A stretch of 64,000 bases of DNA from Populus alba (GCF_005239225.2 NC_133297.1:2798392-2862391), one strand, 5' to 3'; numbered from the stretch's first letter, positions 12,618-25,981 are shown. The notes: a model not told the origin generated them from the letters alone. Numbers and translations: made by a program.

Positions 12618-12744
12618 CCTGCAACCAAAGGCCCCTCTTTAACTTTACAATATTGGATCTTGCAAAATCTGAATGGCTTCGAGAGGCTTGAAGTCCACCA
12701 TTCCATGCTTTCTTCGATCTAAAATTAGAGGTAACGTAGTACGA

Positions 12745-12949
12745 GGCCGTTTGGCACTGCGGTTCAAACTGTTTTTTGCAAAATTTTAATTTTTTTTTTG
12801 TTAAAATTGAGTGCGGTTTGTACTTTCTGGATCGTTTTGATATGCTGATATCAAAAATGATTTTTAAAAAATAAAAAAACATTATTGGCATGCTTTTCGG
12901 CACAAAAGTCTATTTGAAAAGCAACCGCTACCACAATCCCAAACACCCC
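12745..12949 (-). mobile_element. MITE, about 205 bp, well preserved copy
   Basis: Its termini are imperfect inverted repeats. The left end begins GGCCGTTTGGCACTGCGGTT. The right end, read on the minus strand, begins GGGGTGTTTGGGATTGTGG and continues AGCGGTTGC. The interior holds the diagnostic core GATATGCTGATATCAAAAAT. It has no coding capacity. A near-identical copy lies in the opposite orientation at 43977-44183. The superfamily is uncertain (hAT-like by appearance), and I could not find a convincing target duplication. Confidence 0.68.
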
Positions 12950-15600
12950 ATAATCTACTAATAAGTGCGTTTTAAGAATTGAGGCGTGGTTAAGAGAGTG
13001 AGAGTGTTTGTCTATATTGTTATGTCTATGTTTTACTTAAAACATATATACAATAATGTTTGGTAACACAGAAAAATATAAGTTATTATTTATGAGTCCC
13101 ACTAAATTACATGTTTGAAATGCATGGAAAACGAAAGTAGGTCCTAAACTCCTACCTGCTTCTTATGGCTGCACTGTTCAGTGAACAATGCAGCATCCCT
13201 CCATAGTCACATAGTTCACTTTCACTAAAGTGAACAATTTTTTTTTAATCATTTTTATTTTTGAAAAATCAGTTAACATTTTGTTTTTTGAAAAATCATA
13301 ATTTTTATTAAAAAAAAATTAATTTAAGGTGAATTAAATTTAATTGTACTGTAATCTCAATTTTATTCATGATAATATTTTACCTAATTTTATTGCATGC
13401 TTAAAAAATCATGGAAACTATACTTCTTGTCGGATGAATTTTGTATGTAATAGAATTGTAGGTAGTTTAATGAAACAATAAATTTTTTTATATATAAAGT
13501 ATGATTTATTTCACGATGTAATAGCAATAGTTAAATCTATAATATTTAAATTAAAAATCATAAATATTAATATATATTTTTTTAAAATTATTTTATAACC
13601 TCAATTTCAAAAGCATTCTTAACCAAACACATTAAACTACTTTTTGTTCAACCCCAATTTCAACCACAGTTTTAACCAAACACCTATTTTTTCAAACCAA
13701 CCTCAACTAAAAGTACTTTTTATAAAACAATTTTTTTCAAACCATAACCACAATAACTACCACAATACCAAACATATTATCAAAATTAGTTTTGTTAGTT
13801 GAATTTTAGTTTTTTTTTTTTTTTAGTTATAATCCCTTAAAAATACAAACTAAATGGTCGTTAATTTTAAAATTTGTAAAATTAGTCAAAGTATAAATAA
13901 ATTGGTTCAAACACCTATATTAATAATAATAATAATAATAAAATAATGTGTTTGAGATTATGAGTGGACTATATTTTTTTTAAAAAAATGGGACCATATT
14001 TTTTTTAGCTTTAAATTATTTTTATATGTTTTTAGATTGTTTTAATGTATAAATATAAAAAATAAATTAAAAAAATATTATTTTAAATACATTTTAAAAC
14101 AAAAAAGAAACCTTTAAATACTTCAAAACAAACACTAAAACCTAAAAATACATTTTTTATTTATTTTATAAGTTTCATTGAAAAAAACTTAACGAAACCT
14201 CACCGATACTTGTAACCCTAAACACTACCGAAGCATGGCCCTGGGAACCGGTCCCCCCCATACAACACATGATGCCCAAATCCGACGTTATTAAAAAAAC
14301 ATTTTAGATAACCAGACCGCCATTCCCATGTGGCCGTACTTTAGAAATCAATATCATCAACGGTGTTGATCAATGATAGTGGACCCCACGGGCAATGATG
14401 AAAGCTTCCTCCCGATAGTCCATTCGGGCCCATGGGTCAGATCTGGAAAGTGTTGGTCTCATGGGGCGCACAGTGCTTTAGGGTTTGGTAGGGTAATTGG
14501 GATGCAAACATTTTTTAATTAAAAAAAAATCTAAAACCCCTTCTCAATTTATGCCATTAAATCACGTTAGACTTTTTATGTATTTTATTTTGAAAATTCT
14601 AGAGATTCATTTTTTTAGTAATTTTTTATTATTAAATGATATGGCATTATATGCTTAATAATTTATTAATTGATACATTATATATTTATAATAATAATAA
14701 TAATAATGATAAGATTTTTATTTCATAATTTAAAGATATTTTTATATTATAAATATCATATAATTTAATAAAAAATATTATAGGAAATTTGAGTACGTAT
14801 AACTAAAGCTATTAAACTCATGTATATAATGCTTAAATTATAGGTTAAACGAATTAACTTAATCAATTTAAATTATATTATTCCAATTTTTTTTTAAATA
14901 ATTAATATAGTATTATTTTAATTAAAAAAATCAAATTCGATTGTTTTGTAGCTAATTCATTATCAATATTGAATTAACTTTTATTCAATCAAATTAATAC
15001 CAAGTTTATGAATTTAAAGTTTAACATCGTAACAAATTCCTTTTATTTTTACTATGTATATGGTGCTATGGTGGTTTTTATGGTCGAGATAAAGTAAGTT
15101 TTTAAAAATATTTTTAATTGTAATTTTAAAATTTTAAACTTAAAAAATATATGTCTAATTAAAAATGCCATGAGATAAATTTTATATATAAAATAAAAAG
15201 AATATATTAATAAATAATAAATAATATTTTAATTTTTTTAAACCAAGATTTTAAACATAATTGTTTAAAAAATTCAATATAAAAAATAAAAACTATTTTA
15301 ATAAACAGTTTTCTCTAGTCCCAAATGTCCCATGGAGATTAGAGAGGACAGTTAATCTTTGCTCCAAAAGGGCAGGCACATGCCATGAGTGATTGGTAAC
15401 AATGATCGCCCGGCAGGAAATGCTAGGGTGTCATTCACTCATTGAATTTCTTCTAACCAAACAAATCCACGTGGCTTCTAATGGCTTCGACAGGTGCACC
15501 TAACCGTAAGAAATTATTTTCACGTTCTTACGTTTATGGTCGGCGCCGCGTTAAATTATGATTTGTTTTAGGCTTTTAGCTCCTGGGTTAGATGTCATGG
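12950..15600. other. AT-rich intergenic DNA with MITE remnants
   Basis: Bases 13555-13780 end with CCATAACCACAATAACTACC and ACAATACCAAACA, resembling a minus-strand terminus of the same MITE family. (AAT)n microsatellites occur near 13921-13940 and 14688-14708. A GC-richer block at 14220-14480 and another at 15310-15600 precede the UROS gene. I see no open frame of interest. Confidence 0.5.
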
Positions 15601-15640
15601 CTGAGGCAATAATACATAAATAATATTATTAATAAATAAA

Positions 15641-15656
15641 TATATATATATAAATA
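15641..15656 (+). promoter_or_regulatory. TATA-like element upstream of UROS
   Basis: An alternating TA run ending TATAAATA lies about 65 bases before the UROS start codon. It is in a plausible core-promoter position and would give a very short leader. It may instead be a simple repeat. Confidence 0.35.
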
Positions 15657-15719
15657 AAAGCAATTAATCTGGTAACAGCTGGCAATTGAGGCCTCGCTTC
15701 CCAATCCAACACGTCGCCG

Positions 15720-18700
15720 ATGGCACCACCAGTCTCTCCCTTCTCTCTCGCTCCTTCACTTTCTTCTTCTTCTTCTTTGTGCCTGCAACTTCACCGACGA
15801 TTTTTCCCTCCGTCTCTTAGAACCTCAGCTTCTGCATCTTCTACTTCGAATTCAGCGCCCAAAGTCGTAGTCACTAGAGAACGAGGCAAAAACGGCAAGC
15901 TCATTAAAGCTCTGGTGCTCTCTCTACTTCGATTTTCTCTTGTTTCTTTTAGCGTTTTGCAACTAATGTGAAATTATTCCAATTTTGTTATGTGCATTGC
16001 TGTGGACATCAATTTTTTTTCCTTAAATGCAGAAAAGAAGGCTGCTTTTTTAAACATTTTGTTTGTTACCAATCATTTTCTACTGTATAATGTTGTGGAG
16101 GACCGTTTCTGTATGCTCTATTACGATGAACGAACGGTGGAGATTTGATTTTAGCTGATAATAATAAAGTTAATCTCTTTTTGGGATTTTCAATGCTGGG
16201 AAATATATATTAACTATATATATATAGTTATAAATTTAGTTCAAAGACAGCAAGCATTCCGTATGGTTTCTCTTACTGTTTGTGCACAGGCACAAAATGC
16301 TGCCAGTAGCTGTGTTTGTTGCAGCATTTTAGAAATGAAGAACCTACATGTAAAATTCTGTACAAGGAACTTTCTGTGTGGTATTATGCTTTTAATGATT
16401 AAATCAGATATGTATAATTTTTATTTTATTTATTTTATTTTTTATAGAGTATTAGGGTTGTTTTGCTGAAAATAAATCCTGGCGCTTCGCTTCATGTCCA
16501 ATCTTCTTTACTGGGGATGTGATTAATGTTCTAACCTTTAGCAATGTGGGAGCAATATTTGAATTTGCCTAGTGGAAACAGCAATTTTGAATGATGCACC
16601 AAAATATGCAAGTGATTTTTTCTTGTATATATAGTTTAACAGAATATAGGGATAAGTGAGATTTATATTTCATTCTGAATGCAGGCGAAATATGGGATAA
16701 GTTGTTTGGAGCTTCCACTGATTCAGCATACACAGGGACCTGATTCAGATAAACTATCTTCTGTGTTATGCAGTACTTTCTCGAAACTTTGTGGTTCACT
16801 TTATGGTATTGTGGAACTACTATTACTGTTAGATGCTAGGCTGTTGCTTGGCAAACTTTCTCTATTTGGTCTTTAGAAGGTAAAATGCAGCCATATTGTG
16901 GTTGGACTGTTCTCTGACTCCCAGGGGGTCTGAAGAGTCCTGATTTATCTTGACCTATATTGCTTTATCTGTGTGTTTAAACTCAATTACTGTCAGAGGA
17001 TTATGCTTGTGTGTATCTTTTATGTCCTGTGTTCCTCGCTATTTGCTTATACAAAGGAGATTGTTTTGCACTCTAAAATTTCTTTCATGTATTTTTAGTA
17101 ATGAAAGTTTCTTGTGCGTGCTTGTGAGTATTTTTGCACCTTGATTTTCTCCGTGGCATCCATATTTAAGTAAGAGTGTTTCTTTGAATTGAGTTTTCAT
17201 GCCCAATGAACCATGCAAACAACAACTGTACAGATTACTTTATTCTTTCCTTTTATTTTGTTGCATTAATGGCAGAAGATAGTGCGTTTGACTGGATCAT
17301 TATAACTTCCCCTGAAGCAGGCTCTGTCTTTCTGGAGGCATGGAAGTAAGTGTTTGTTGTTTCTGGCAAGCACTCTATACATGTTTTCACTGGCACTTAG
17401 AATTTTCCTCAATGATTTATTGAAGTTGGTATTAATGTTTTTTATACATAATGCAACTTGAATCCTAAATGCTCAGTCACTTTTCACCTGAGGATGTATA
17501 TATTCTCTTGTAGTTTTTTTGGGAATCCTAAATGCTCTTGTAGTTACTTTTGGGCTCCTCTTACAAAGTGCTCACTATTCCGCTTCTGCCAAATTCCACC
17601 CTTCTACTCCTGCTTCCCTTTGGTCTTCTCCAAAAACAAAACAAGGTGGCACATGCAGCATGTTATGCTGCCTTCCTGCTGGGAAACCATACTTGGTTTT
17701 GTTTGATATACGCTATCATTTCAAGATATTTAAGTTGATCAAGCACAATACTAGTCTTTTGATTGTTCGTACTTCTTCTTTTATAAGTAACAAATTAAAA
17801 TAAATGAATAACATTGCCCTTAAATGTTGGTCCTCAGGGTAGCTGGAACCCCAAAAGTTAAGGTAGGGGTTGTAGGAGCTGGCACAGCAAGCATTTTCGA
17901 GGAAGTAATGCAATCATCAGAGAGATCACTTGATGTTGCCTTTACACCATCAAAAGGTACTCATGGATGTACTGACATTGGCAGTTCCACAGATATTTTG
18001 TTGCCTTCACTCCTGTATTGTGTTTTTCCTTTGTGTCACTTGATCAATGAAAAATTTCACCATTAAGTGAATCCATGTGATTTGTTGTGCTGATCCAAAG
18101 GCAAATTATTTAGGCCATTGCACATAAATTTTCTGCTTCATTAGCTGCTATTAGATTATTGGGACTGTCACATGTGATTTTTCTCACGAGTCCTTTAACT
18201 CTTCAGCAACTGGTAAGGTTTTGGCATCAGAGCTTCCAAAGAATGGAAACAAAAGATGCACTGTATTGTACCCAGCTTCTGCAAAAGCAAGCAATGAGAT
18301 CGGTAAGCATAGTGTCTCTGGTTGTATTCTTTTCTTTTGGCCATTTTACCCCTCAATAACTTATACGGTGCTGTTTTGACATCTTTGATCAATTGTTTAT
18401 TTCTTGACTTGGTTAGTTCACTGAACTATACACATAATCTCTATGTTAAGTGGGTATATGATTAAATATATAGGTTACTTTGTTATGTTTCACATAAAGA
18501 ATAGTGTGATATGTGTAGCTGCATTGACTTTGTTTAGTGAACTAAGGTGCACAATAGGAGGCTAAGATGGAGCAGTTTACAAACATAATCCTGACTTGCA
18601 AATTCTAACACTTAGTAATGAAAAAGATGTGTGGTAGTAAAAGATACCACTCCTTGGCACTTTATGGATTTTGTTTCAGGTTATGCTGTGCAGAGGATAC

Positions 18701-21018
18701 ACTTTTAGATGGCCTAGTTTTGATGCTAACAAGAAAATGTTTTAGTACACTGTCTCACCTGTTATCATGTTTGGAGTTTGATCAAAAATGTATTATCTCA
18801 ATGCATATATTACAATTCAACAGTTATCACTATTGAAGTCTGATCTCTATATTGGAAAAGCTGCAAAAGAATAATTTTTGGCATTTCTTTGTCATACACT
18901 TCAGAACAAGGTCTGTATAATCGTGGATTTGAGGTTGTCAGACTAAATACATACACAACTGTAAGTATTTACTCCTTGAACTATGATATTCATTATTACT
19001 ACTAGCATTTATTAAGAAAATACTTCTCAGAAACCTGACTATAAGGTTTGGACTAAGATGCTGGTCAGCTCTGAATTAGGGGTTTGCATTCTGGTAAAAA
19101 ATGGCTATTTTAGAGAATGTTTTGAATTATTCAATTTTTTTTTCATATTCCCTGACCTGAAATAATTTTTCGATCTTCCAAATTATATTTCGGGTAATTC
19201 GGGTAACCTGAATTTTGTACCCATTTACCCACCCATTATTATTTTTTTTACCCAAAATTCCTTTAAAGTAGATAAAATTATGCCCAGGGAAAATTTTGAC
19301 TATGCAAAATTAGTTGGTTTCTAGAGCAGCTATAGATGTTCCTTGATTCCAGGCATTTCTTGCCCTCTATAGTCTAGTGTCAGTTAGTACTAAACTGACG
19401 TACAAACCCAGGAATTTGATTCTACTAGTTTGCATGTTGGAGTAATCCAATCTTTGCAACAAAGGAAGAATATTTTAACAGTCTCTGAACACTATCCCCA
19501 ATCTCCATCTTGTTCATGTTCTATCTCAGACTGTAGCTCATCTTGCGATTGGCTCTGACTGTGGTACAAGTTATACACCATAGTTTCTGTCGTAGTGTTG
19601 TCTGTAGGAGCAGTAACTGGATAGGATTTTTGGTCATAAAAAAGTTAGTTACAACTGACGTTGTCATCTTCATCTGTATTTGTTTGTCCAGGTGCCTGTT
19701 GGTCATGTTGATGAAATGGTTCTGAAGCAGGCAATTTCAGCCCCCGTTGTTGCAGTTGCTTCACCTTCTTCAGTTCGGTAAGGAGTTGGTTGCAATTTTC
19801 ATATAACTGATACCTAGAACTATCTGTTGATGAGGACATTCTTGAAATCAATTTGCTGTCTTTCTATCATATCAATCAATTTCGTATATAGGCTACCAAA
19901 TGGTTGGTCACTAGAGTAGCAATCCTTACTTGGTTCCTTTTAATATGACAAGAAAATTCACAGGGATCCCTTTGTATCCTCTCTCCATTTTTATCTATCT
20001 AGATTAACCAAGCTTATTCTTGGCCTAGTTTATTTTATAATCTTAATTCATGTTCTTTCATTTTGACAGAGCCTGGGCCAATCTTATTCCAGAGTCAGAG
20101 GAATGGAACAATTCAGTGGCCTGTATTGGGGAGACAACTGGATCAGCAGCAAAAAGATTAGGTTTTAAAAAAGTGTACTTTCCAAGACAACCTGGTCTTG
20201 AAGGGTAACCCTCATTCTCTAGACCACTTTTCTGAGTTTTTTTTACCTCGTGCCAATATCCAGTCTCTACAGTATTTGATTAATCATCACTGTCTCTGTT
20301 GCATGAGAAAAGCATTAATGCTGGCTTGTATCAAGATTTTATGAAGCATTGTTGTTTAGTGCTTGAAATAGACTTTAAGCGAATTGAAGTTCCACCATGA
20401 GAAAAACATGCCTCTGTTTTGGTGTGGAAGTAAGAAAGCTCTAAGGGGGTGTTTGGGATAGTGGTAAATGTTGTTTTTTGTTTAGAAATGCATTAAGATA
20501 ATGTTTTTGTTTTATTATTATTTTTTAAAATTTATTTTTGATACCAGCATATCAAAATGATACAAAAACACCAAAAAAACAAAAAATTCAAGCAAAAAAA
20601 TAAACTTAAATTTTTTGAAAACTCCTATACACCTTGTGAAGTGCTGACTGGTTCTATACTGAGAGTCTTTGTCTTTCATATATCGGAGATATTTGAAATT
20701 ATTGTTCTCATCCAGTCATTGATCTGGTCGAAACATTACCTATGTGGAAACCATTTTACTTGATTTTTGATTGTCTTCAATTGCTTTTACTTTTATTTTC
20801 ACAAGAGTAATTAATTTGAAATTCTTTCTTGCCTCGGTTATATGACCACATAGCATTTCTCCTTTCATCTTTTCCTATTTTTTAAAAATCGATGGAGGAC
20901 ATTTCAAAGAGCAATTTGTCCTGTTTGTTGGCCCCTTTACTCTTCATTTTTAATAAAGTTCTCATGCAGGTGGGTAGATAGCATCCTTGAGGCCTTAAGA
21001 GCACACAACGATTCGTAG
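15720..21018 (+). CDS. UROS: Uroporphyrinogen-III synthase, plastid, 297 aa
   Basis: Nine exons join in frame: 15720-15914, 16685-16772, 17276-17345, 17838-17956, 18207-18302, 18905-18960, 19692-19777, 20070-20204 and 20970-21018. All introns are GT-AG and the gene ends with TAG at 21016-21018. Residues 1 to about 46 are rich in Ser, Pro and Arg and poor in acidic residues, as in a chloroplast transit peptide. The HEM4 domain follows, with blocks [17 protein letters not shown] (49-65), [19 protein letters not shown] (99-117), [12 protein letters not shown] (129-140), [17 protein letters not shown] (151-167) and [15 protein letters not shown] (256-269). The enzyme cyclises hydroxymethylbilane, inverting ring D, to uroporphyrinogen III for chlorophyll, heme and siroheme synthesis in plastids. 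The length matches plant homologues. The ATG at 15720 starts the transit-like peptide. Intron 8 contains a MITE. Confidence 0.95.
20445..20600 (+). repeat. MITE fragment inside UROS intron 8
   Basis: It begins GGGGGTGTTTGGGATAGTGG, a variant of the family terminus, and contains the core in inverted form (GATACCAGCATATCAAAATG). The far terminus is not clear, so the end is approximate. It lies between UROS exons 8 and 9 and does not disturb either splice site. Confidence 0.5.
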
Positions 21019-22377
21019 AAGTTGCTTTTTTCTTTTCAGGTAGCCACATAATAAATATAGAACCCTCAAGATATTGTCTTAAATACTGTTTTCTTATTAT
21101 CTCTTGAAGTATTTTTTGACATACACCTCTCCAGCTCCCATTATTCTTTGGCAGGCTGACAAGATTGATGCAGCCTTGCCAAAGTGTCTGCATGCAAAAA
21201 CTGGTTGCAAGATGCAAGATGCAAGACAAGGATGCAATTTTTCAAGCAGCAGAACAGAAGCCTGGATGTAATGGTATTCGGAGGGATCAACAATGTTGGT
21301 GGAACTCTCCTATGAGGTTAGTGAACGGGCAATTCAGATCAGGTTGCTGGCCGGGAAGAAAGCTATGGAGATGATATTGCCAGAAAAACTCTCAACTTGT
21401 GTGTGCATTTTTCTCTCTGAGATTCAGTTAGTGTATATTTGTCAAAACTGAAGTGCCATGTACCACTAGCTGAGCTGAACTGCAAGCAGAAACATATATT
21501 ATGGGTACTGTTATGTTGCCTATTTTTATCATCTTACAACACTGTTGTATATTATTAGCTTATAATGGAAATTAGACGTTTTGTGCCATCAATGTTTGGA
21601 TAGCATTGCCGCCTTCAAATATGATAGCAAGTGTACTCAAACGAGGTGCTCAATGATTTGATATGGCCTCTTTGTGAGGGCTGATTGAGCTCTTTAATGT
21701 TTCTCCTTGCTCTCGGGAAAGAAGACCTAGACCTTGCAACCTTCTGGTTAAGCCATTGTGTCTCACTGGTCAGGGTGAAGTAAAGGTGCGATCCTGAGAG
21801 TCAGGTATTCAAAATCCAATGTGGGTCACGAAGTCTGATGTAATTTTGAAGAGGCACTACACGTAGTGTGTGTAGAGTCGGGGCATTTACAGTCCTGCGA
21901 TGCGTGCTATCTTTCCGAGGCATCGTTGAGTCCTAAGATGATGAAGCAGAAGATCTCTGTATCTTTCCAGACACGGGAAGCAGCTCGTTCTTGCTATTTT
22001 TGTTAGGGTCAGGGTTTTGGCAGAGAACTGTTTACTATTCCTTGCGTACACACGCAAGAGCAGTCCTTAGGTTTTAGAGTGGAGAAATTTGAAGTTGCTG
22101 TGGGGAGATTTTTTAGGAAGTTCCGAGAGACATCGGGGTGTCTATGAACCTCGTCAGGGCTCCAAGGTCCAAGCTTTCTCGAGTATTTGGTGTTTCATAT
22201 GAGCCCATGTCGATATGTCTGTTCTGCAAAATCGAGTCCATAAAGAAGTTACCAACAGTGTTGACAAAGCTTGAATCACAAGAACACGAAATGAGATGAT
22301 CATGGGACTTTAGGTTACAGCTCAATCTCTTCGCACTCTGGTCTTGGGCTTGAATTTCAAACAAACAAATTACTATG
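21019..22377. other. UROS 3' flank and unassigned sequence
   Basis: Bases 21150-21410 are GC-richer than their surroundings and have coding-like composition, with short open stretches in shifting frames but no continuous frame. They could be UROS 3' untranslated sequence or a decayed exon. Bases 21730-21950 contain weak Pol III box A and B look-alikes (CTCACTGGTCAGG and TATTCAAAATCC) and may be an old SINE. An 83-codon minus frame at 22113-22364 has no recognised domain. Confidence 0.4.
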
Positions 22378-22606
22378 TGCCCGCTTTGGATTGCAACTGT
22401 ATGCTTATAGAGTCACTTTTTATCCTGTTTATTTATTTTTATATTTAAAAAATATTTTTTAAAATTTTAAATTAATATTTTTTTAGTTTTTTTTGATTAT
22501 TTTGATATACTGATATTAAAAATAAATTTTAAAAATAAAATAATATTTTTAATACTTTTCCAAATAAAAAACATTTTAAAAAAACAACCGCAACCACACT
22601 CTTAAC
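22378..22606 (-). repeat. Diverged MITE copy
   Basis: The left end reads GCCCGCTTTGGATTGCAACTG. The right end, AACAACCGCAACCACACTC, is the complement of the family's GTGTGGTTGCGGTTGTT end. The core GATATACTGATATTAAAAAT is present. It is assigned by similarity to the copies at 12745 and 43977. Confidence 0.5.
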
Positions 22607-25460
22607 CATATAGTTAATGCTTGTTAACTTTAATTTCAGGGATGTCATGATACTCATGAATTAAGTTTTTATTATATTTTATATTTTTATTGAATAAAGA
22701 ATTTATATATTTATAACATAATCATTGAATTTTGGATATCTATTCATATGTCACTACCTAAGTATTATTTATTATTCAACATAAAATAAAATAAAAATTA
22801 ATATTTGTGTGTGTACATATATTAAATGATAAAATTATATATATGTGTTCATGCATATATGTGTCTAATGTTAATACCATTGCATTACAACAAGACATCA
22901 ATAAATACATAAAAAAGAAAAAGACTGAATTATGGTTAAAATAAAAAGAACCCTAAAATTTTATTTTATTTCTGAAATAATAATTTGACAAATTATGCCT
23001 CCTAAAAAGGTTTACAATGTCTTTTATAGGCTAGAAAAACTAACCTAGACAAGAAAACAAAAATCAGAATCCTAACTAACAAAGAAAATTAATACAATAT
23101 AAAAACAATAAACAATAAATTCAAAAATAGGTAGGAAGAATAGCAAAAGTAGCCCAGATAATAACTTTTTAACCTAATTTTGAGAGATCTAACGATTCAA
23201 TGAGCAATGGAATCATCCTTTAGAGGAAAATAGCATGTAGAAACTAGTATAAAAATTTGACTCTAATTCCATAATCAGATATTCTTTTATTAGCTATTAT
23301 TTTAGTTTGGCATGATTAAGTCTTTTTTAGGTCTAAATCTGTTTTAAATATCCATAAAAACATTTATTAGGCTAGGGTATCCATATAGTTTGTTTGGAAT
23401 AGATTCTATATAAATACTCAAAACCCTTGATTTTAGCAAACCCAACTACATTAATTTATGTGAATTAATTTTTAAATCAAGTTTTCCATCGAGTTTAATG
23501 ATATTCATTAAGTATGTATTATCTATTTAGGTAAAATAATTAAAAACACTTATTCAAGTGTGAAGTTGTCATCCCCACTTATTTCTCTTTCTCCAAACCC
23601 TAGCACATGCTCAAGTCTTATTTTTTAAAAAATATTTATTTACTTTCAAGATATTATAAAAAATTAAATCTTATTTTTGCCTTTTCTTATATGTACAACC
23701 TCGTAAAATTATTTACGATATAATTTAAGCGATACACATCCTTAAAATTATATTCAATTCAGATCACAAGTCATAAATATAGTATAAAAATATTTTAAAA
23801 TGAATAAAATAAAATAAAATATCAAAAAGTTCTAAAAATACATATTGAATAAAGCAAGATATCTCGATAATAATAAAAAATTGGCAATTGATGAGTTTTA
23901 GTAAAAAAAAAAAAGAAAATAACAAAAATAAAAATGAAAGAAAGAATACAATACCAAATACCCCCTTAACGTTTTTCCTTTATATTAATTTTTGAACCAA
24001 CATGAATTTAACAATATTCTTTTATCTTAAAAAGCAGCTCTCATATCGTTCCAGTATATTTTTTAAAAATCAACAATTCTTTTAGATATTGATTTCAAGG
24101 TTTAAACTAAGAAAATTACAAAAAGAAAAAAAATCCTTAACTACCGGATCAAGTTCCTGGAATTGCTTGCTTTTAATAATAATTAAATTCGCTATTCAAC
24201 CATCTTTTAAGATCAAGCACAAGCTTCGAAGATATTATCTTAGCATTATTTTTGACACATGATATGATAATGGAATTTACCATGATTAGAAGACAAACCC
24301 TCTCTTGAAATGACTGCCGAGAAAGGCTAGCTGGCAACCCAATTAGCAAATCTTATTTTATACGATGAAATAGTTGCGTGGTTTTTGATTGCACCATGAA
24401 TTACTTTTACATCAAAACCACTATGATTAAGTTTTACTCTTCAATAATGGAGATTTGCTGGCGTCTCTTCGGATGATCTTGCGTCGGGGACCGAAGCCAA
24501 GGCAGTAAATAAAGCAGTGACTGTTCTTCCAAGCATCAAGGGCCAGGCCCCGAGGACCAAAGTGGCTTTCGATCCTCACCTCTGGCGATGAAAAGAGAGA
24601 CTTTTGGCAGCTGCCTTTTCTCCTTTATCAGTTTCCTTTGAAGCCCCATTTTTGCCATGTTCGATTTTGGCCTCACGCCCATGTAAAGTCGAGACCCCAG
24701 AAACCCATGCACAGAGCAACCAGCTTCCGAGGACAGGAGGCAGTGGGGACAGGCCACTTAAAGCCAATGGTCGCCTTTGACATTGATGGCTTGATTCTAT
24801 GATTATATGCATTGGAGTTTTCTAGCCATCATATGATAGATATGATAGCATCCATCCATCCATTCACATTTTCCATCATTCCTATATTTGTATATTAACT
24901 AGTTTGATTTCCGTTCAATAATGTAGGATAGAGCTTTTGTTTTTTCAATGTTAAGAAAGATGTGGATGCCGTTAATACTTTAAGAAAAAATTAACCGCAA
25001 ATTAATAAAATAATTCAAGAATTATACAGGATAATAAATTATAATAAGTTTATTGCTTTTAATATTGTAAAGCAGAGATAAATATATTATTTTTTAAAAT
25101 AAATATTGGATATTTGCTTTAGTTAAAAATTGATTCTTTAAAGTTTTAATTGTTAAGCATTAACTCAACATTGAAATTTATTTTGAGTATGGAGAGCTCT
25201 ATATAAAATTAATTAAAATAAAAATATTATATCAAACTTTAAATTAGTTTAATATAAAATGATTAAAAAAAAAGTTGAGTGATAAAAAAACGATAGATAG
25301 CTATTGTAACCCATGATGGGTTATATGAAAAGAAAGTTTGAATAATCCAATAAAAAAAATGCAAACAAAACAGGAAAACCTTAATATGGCTTCACTGTTT
25401 TTTTAATTTATAGTATTATAGTATAACCTAATCACTGCTGTTTCAACCATTCTGACCTGT
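22607..25460. other. AT-rich intergenic DNA
   Basis: I find no supported gene. Most of the stretch is low-complexity A/T. A GC-richer island at 24440-24800 gives minus-strand open frames of 73-78 codons (24536-24812) with no domain I recognise. The segment ends at the retrotransposon target site. Confidence 0.5.
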
Positions 25461-25465
25461 GCCAC
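25461..25465 (+). repeat. Target-site duplication GCCAC, left copy
   Basis: GCCAC directly precedes the 5' LTR and recurs exactly after the 3' LTR at 30977-30981. This fixes both element ends. Confidence 0.95.
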
Positions 25466-25964
25466 TGATGCAGAACAGCCTGTCAATGCCACAACACAGC
25501 TCCAGGATGCAGAGGATGCATAAGAAGAGGTTGCCTTGAATTGAATTGCAAGACTACTGCAATTACTACCATGCACGAAGTACCAGCAGCACTCTTCTTA
25601 TTAAATTTATATTCTTAGTTTTCCCTATTTAATTTATATTCTTAGATTGGCTTTAATGCCCCTTTATTTCTGCATTGTCTAGGACGTGGACTACGAGTCC
25701 TCTTTGATAGGGGATTTTCCTGCTACCCCTTTTAGCTTTCCTATTTAATTACGTAAGTTGTATTTGAGAAGGATTAAGGATGATGGCAAACTTATAAATA
25801 CAAGCTGCCACCACCCTCCACAGGACACTTTTTGATTTAATCAATAATAATTCTTCTTCAGAAATAAACTTGTTACTCGTGGATTCGAGTATCAATTATC
25901 GTTCGTGGACTCGAACACATTACAATAAAAAGACGTTGTTCTTTTTATACGTTTCGCTGCGTCA
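25466..25964 (+). repeat. 5' LTR of the Gypsy element (499 bp)
   Basis: It starts TGATGCAG and ends GCGTCA. It matches the 3' LTR except at 25723 (C versus T at 30735) and 25823 (G versus A at 30835). It carries a TATA box, TATAAATA, at 25793-25800. Its first ~58 bases correspond to the end of the pol frame, including a copy of the stop codon at 25521-25523. Confidence 0.97.
25793..25800 (+). promoter_or_regulatory. TATA box in the Gypsy 5' LTR
   Basis: TATAAATA lies 172 bases before the LTR end, which suits a U3/R promoter. The same element is at 30805-30812 in the 3' LTR, where it could drive read-out into the right flank. Confidence 0.6.
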
Positions 25965-25966
25965 GT

Positions 25967-25981
25967 TGGTATCAGAGCAGG
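25967..25981 (+). other. Primer-binding site, initiator tRNA-Met
   Basis: TGGTATCAGAGCAGG starts two bases after the 5' LTR. TGGTATCAGAGC is the standard plant complement of the tRNA-iMet 3' end, used to prime minus-strand synthesis. Confidence 0.93.

Noticed and set aside
24536..24812. Minus-strand frames of 73-78 codons in a GC-richer island
   Set aside because: No recognisable domain and two competing frames overlap.
25967..25981. tRNA-like sequence
   Set aside because: It is the 12-15 base primer-binding complement of initiator tRNA-Met, not a tRNA gene. No full tRNA or rRNA gene was recognised in the window.
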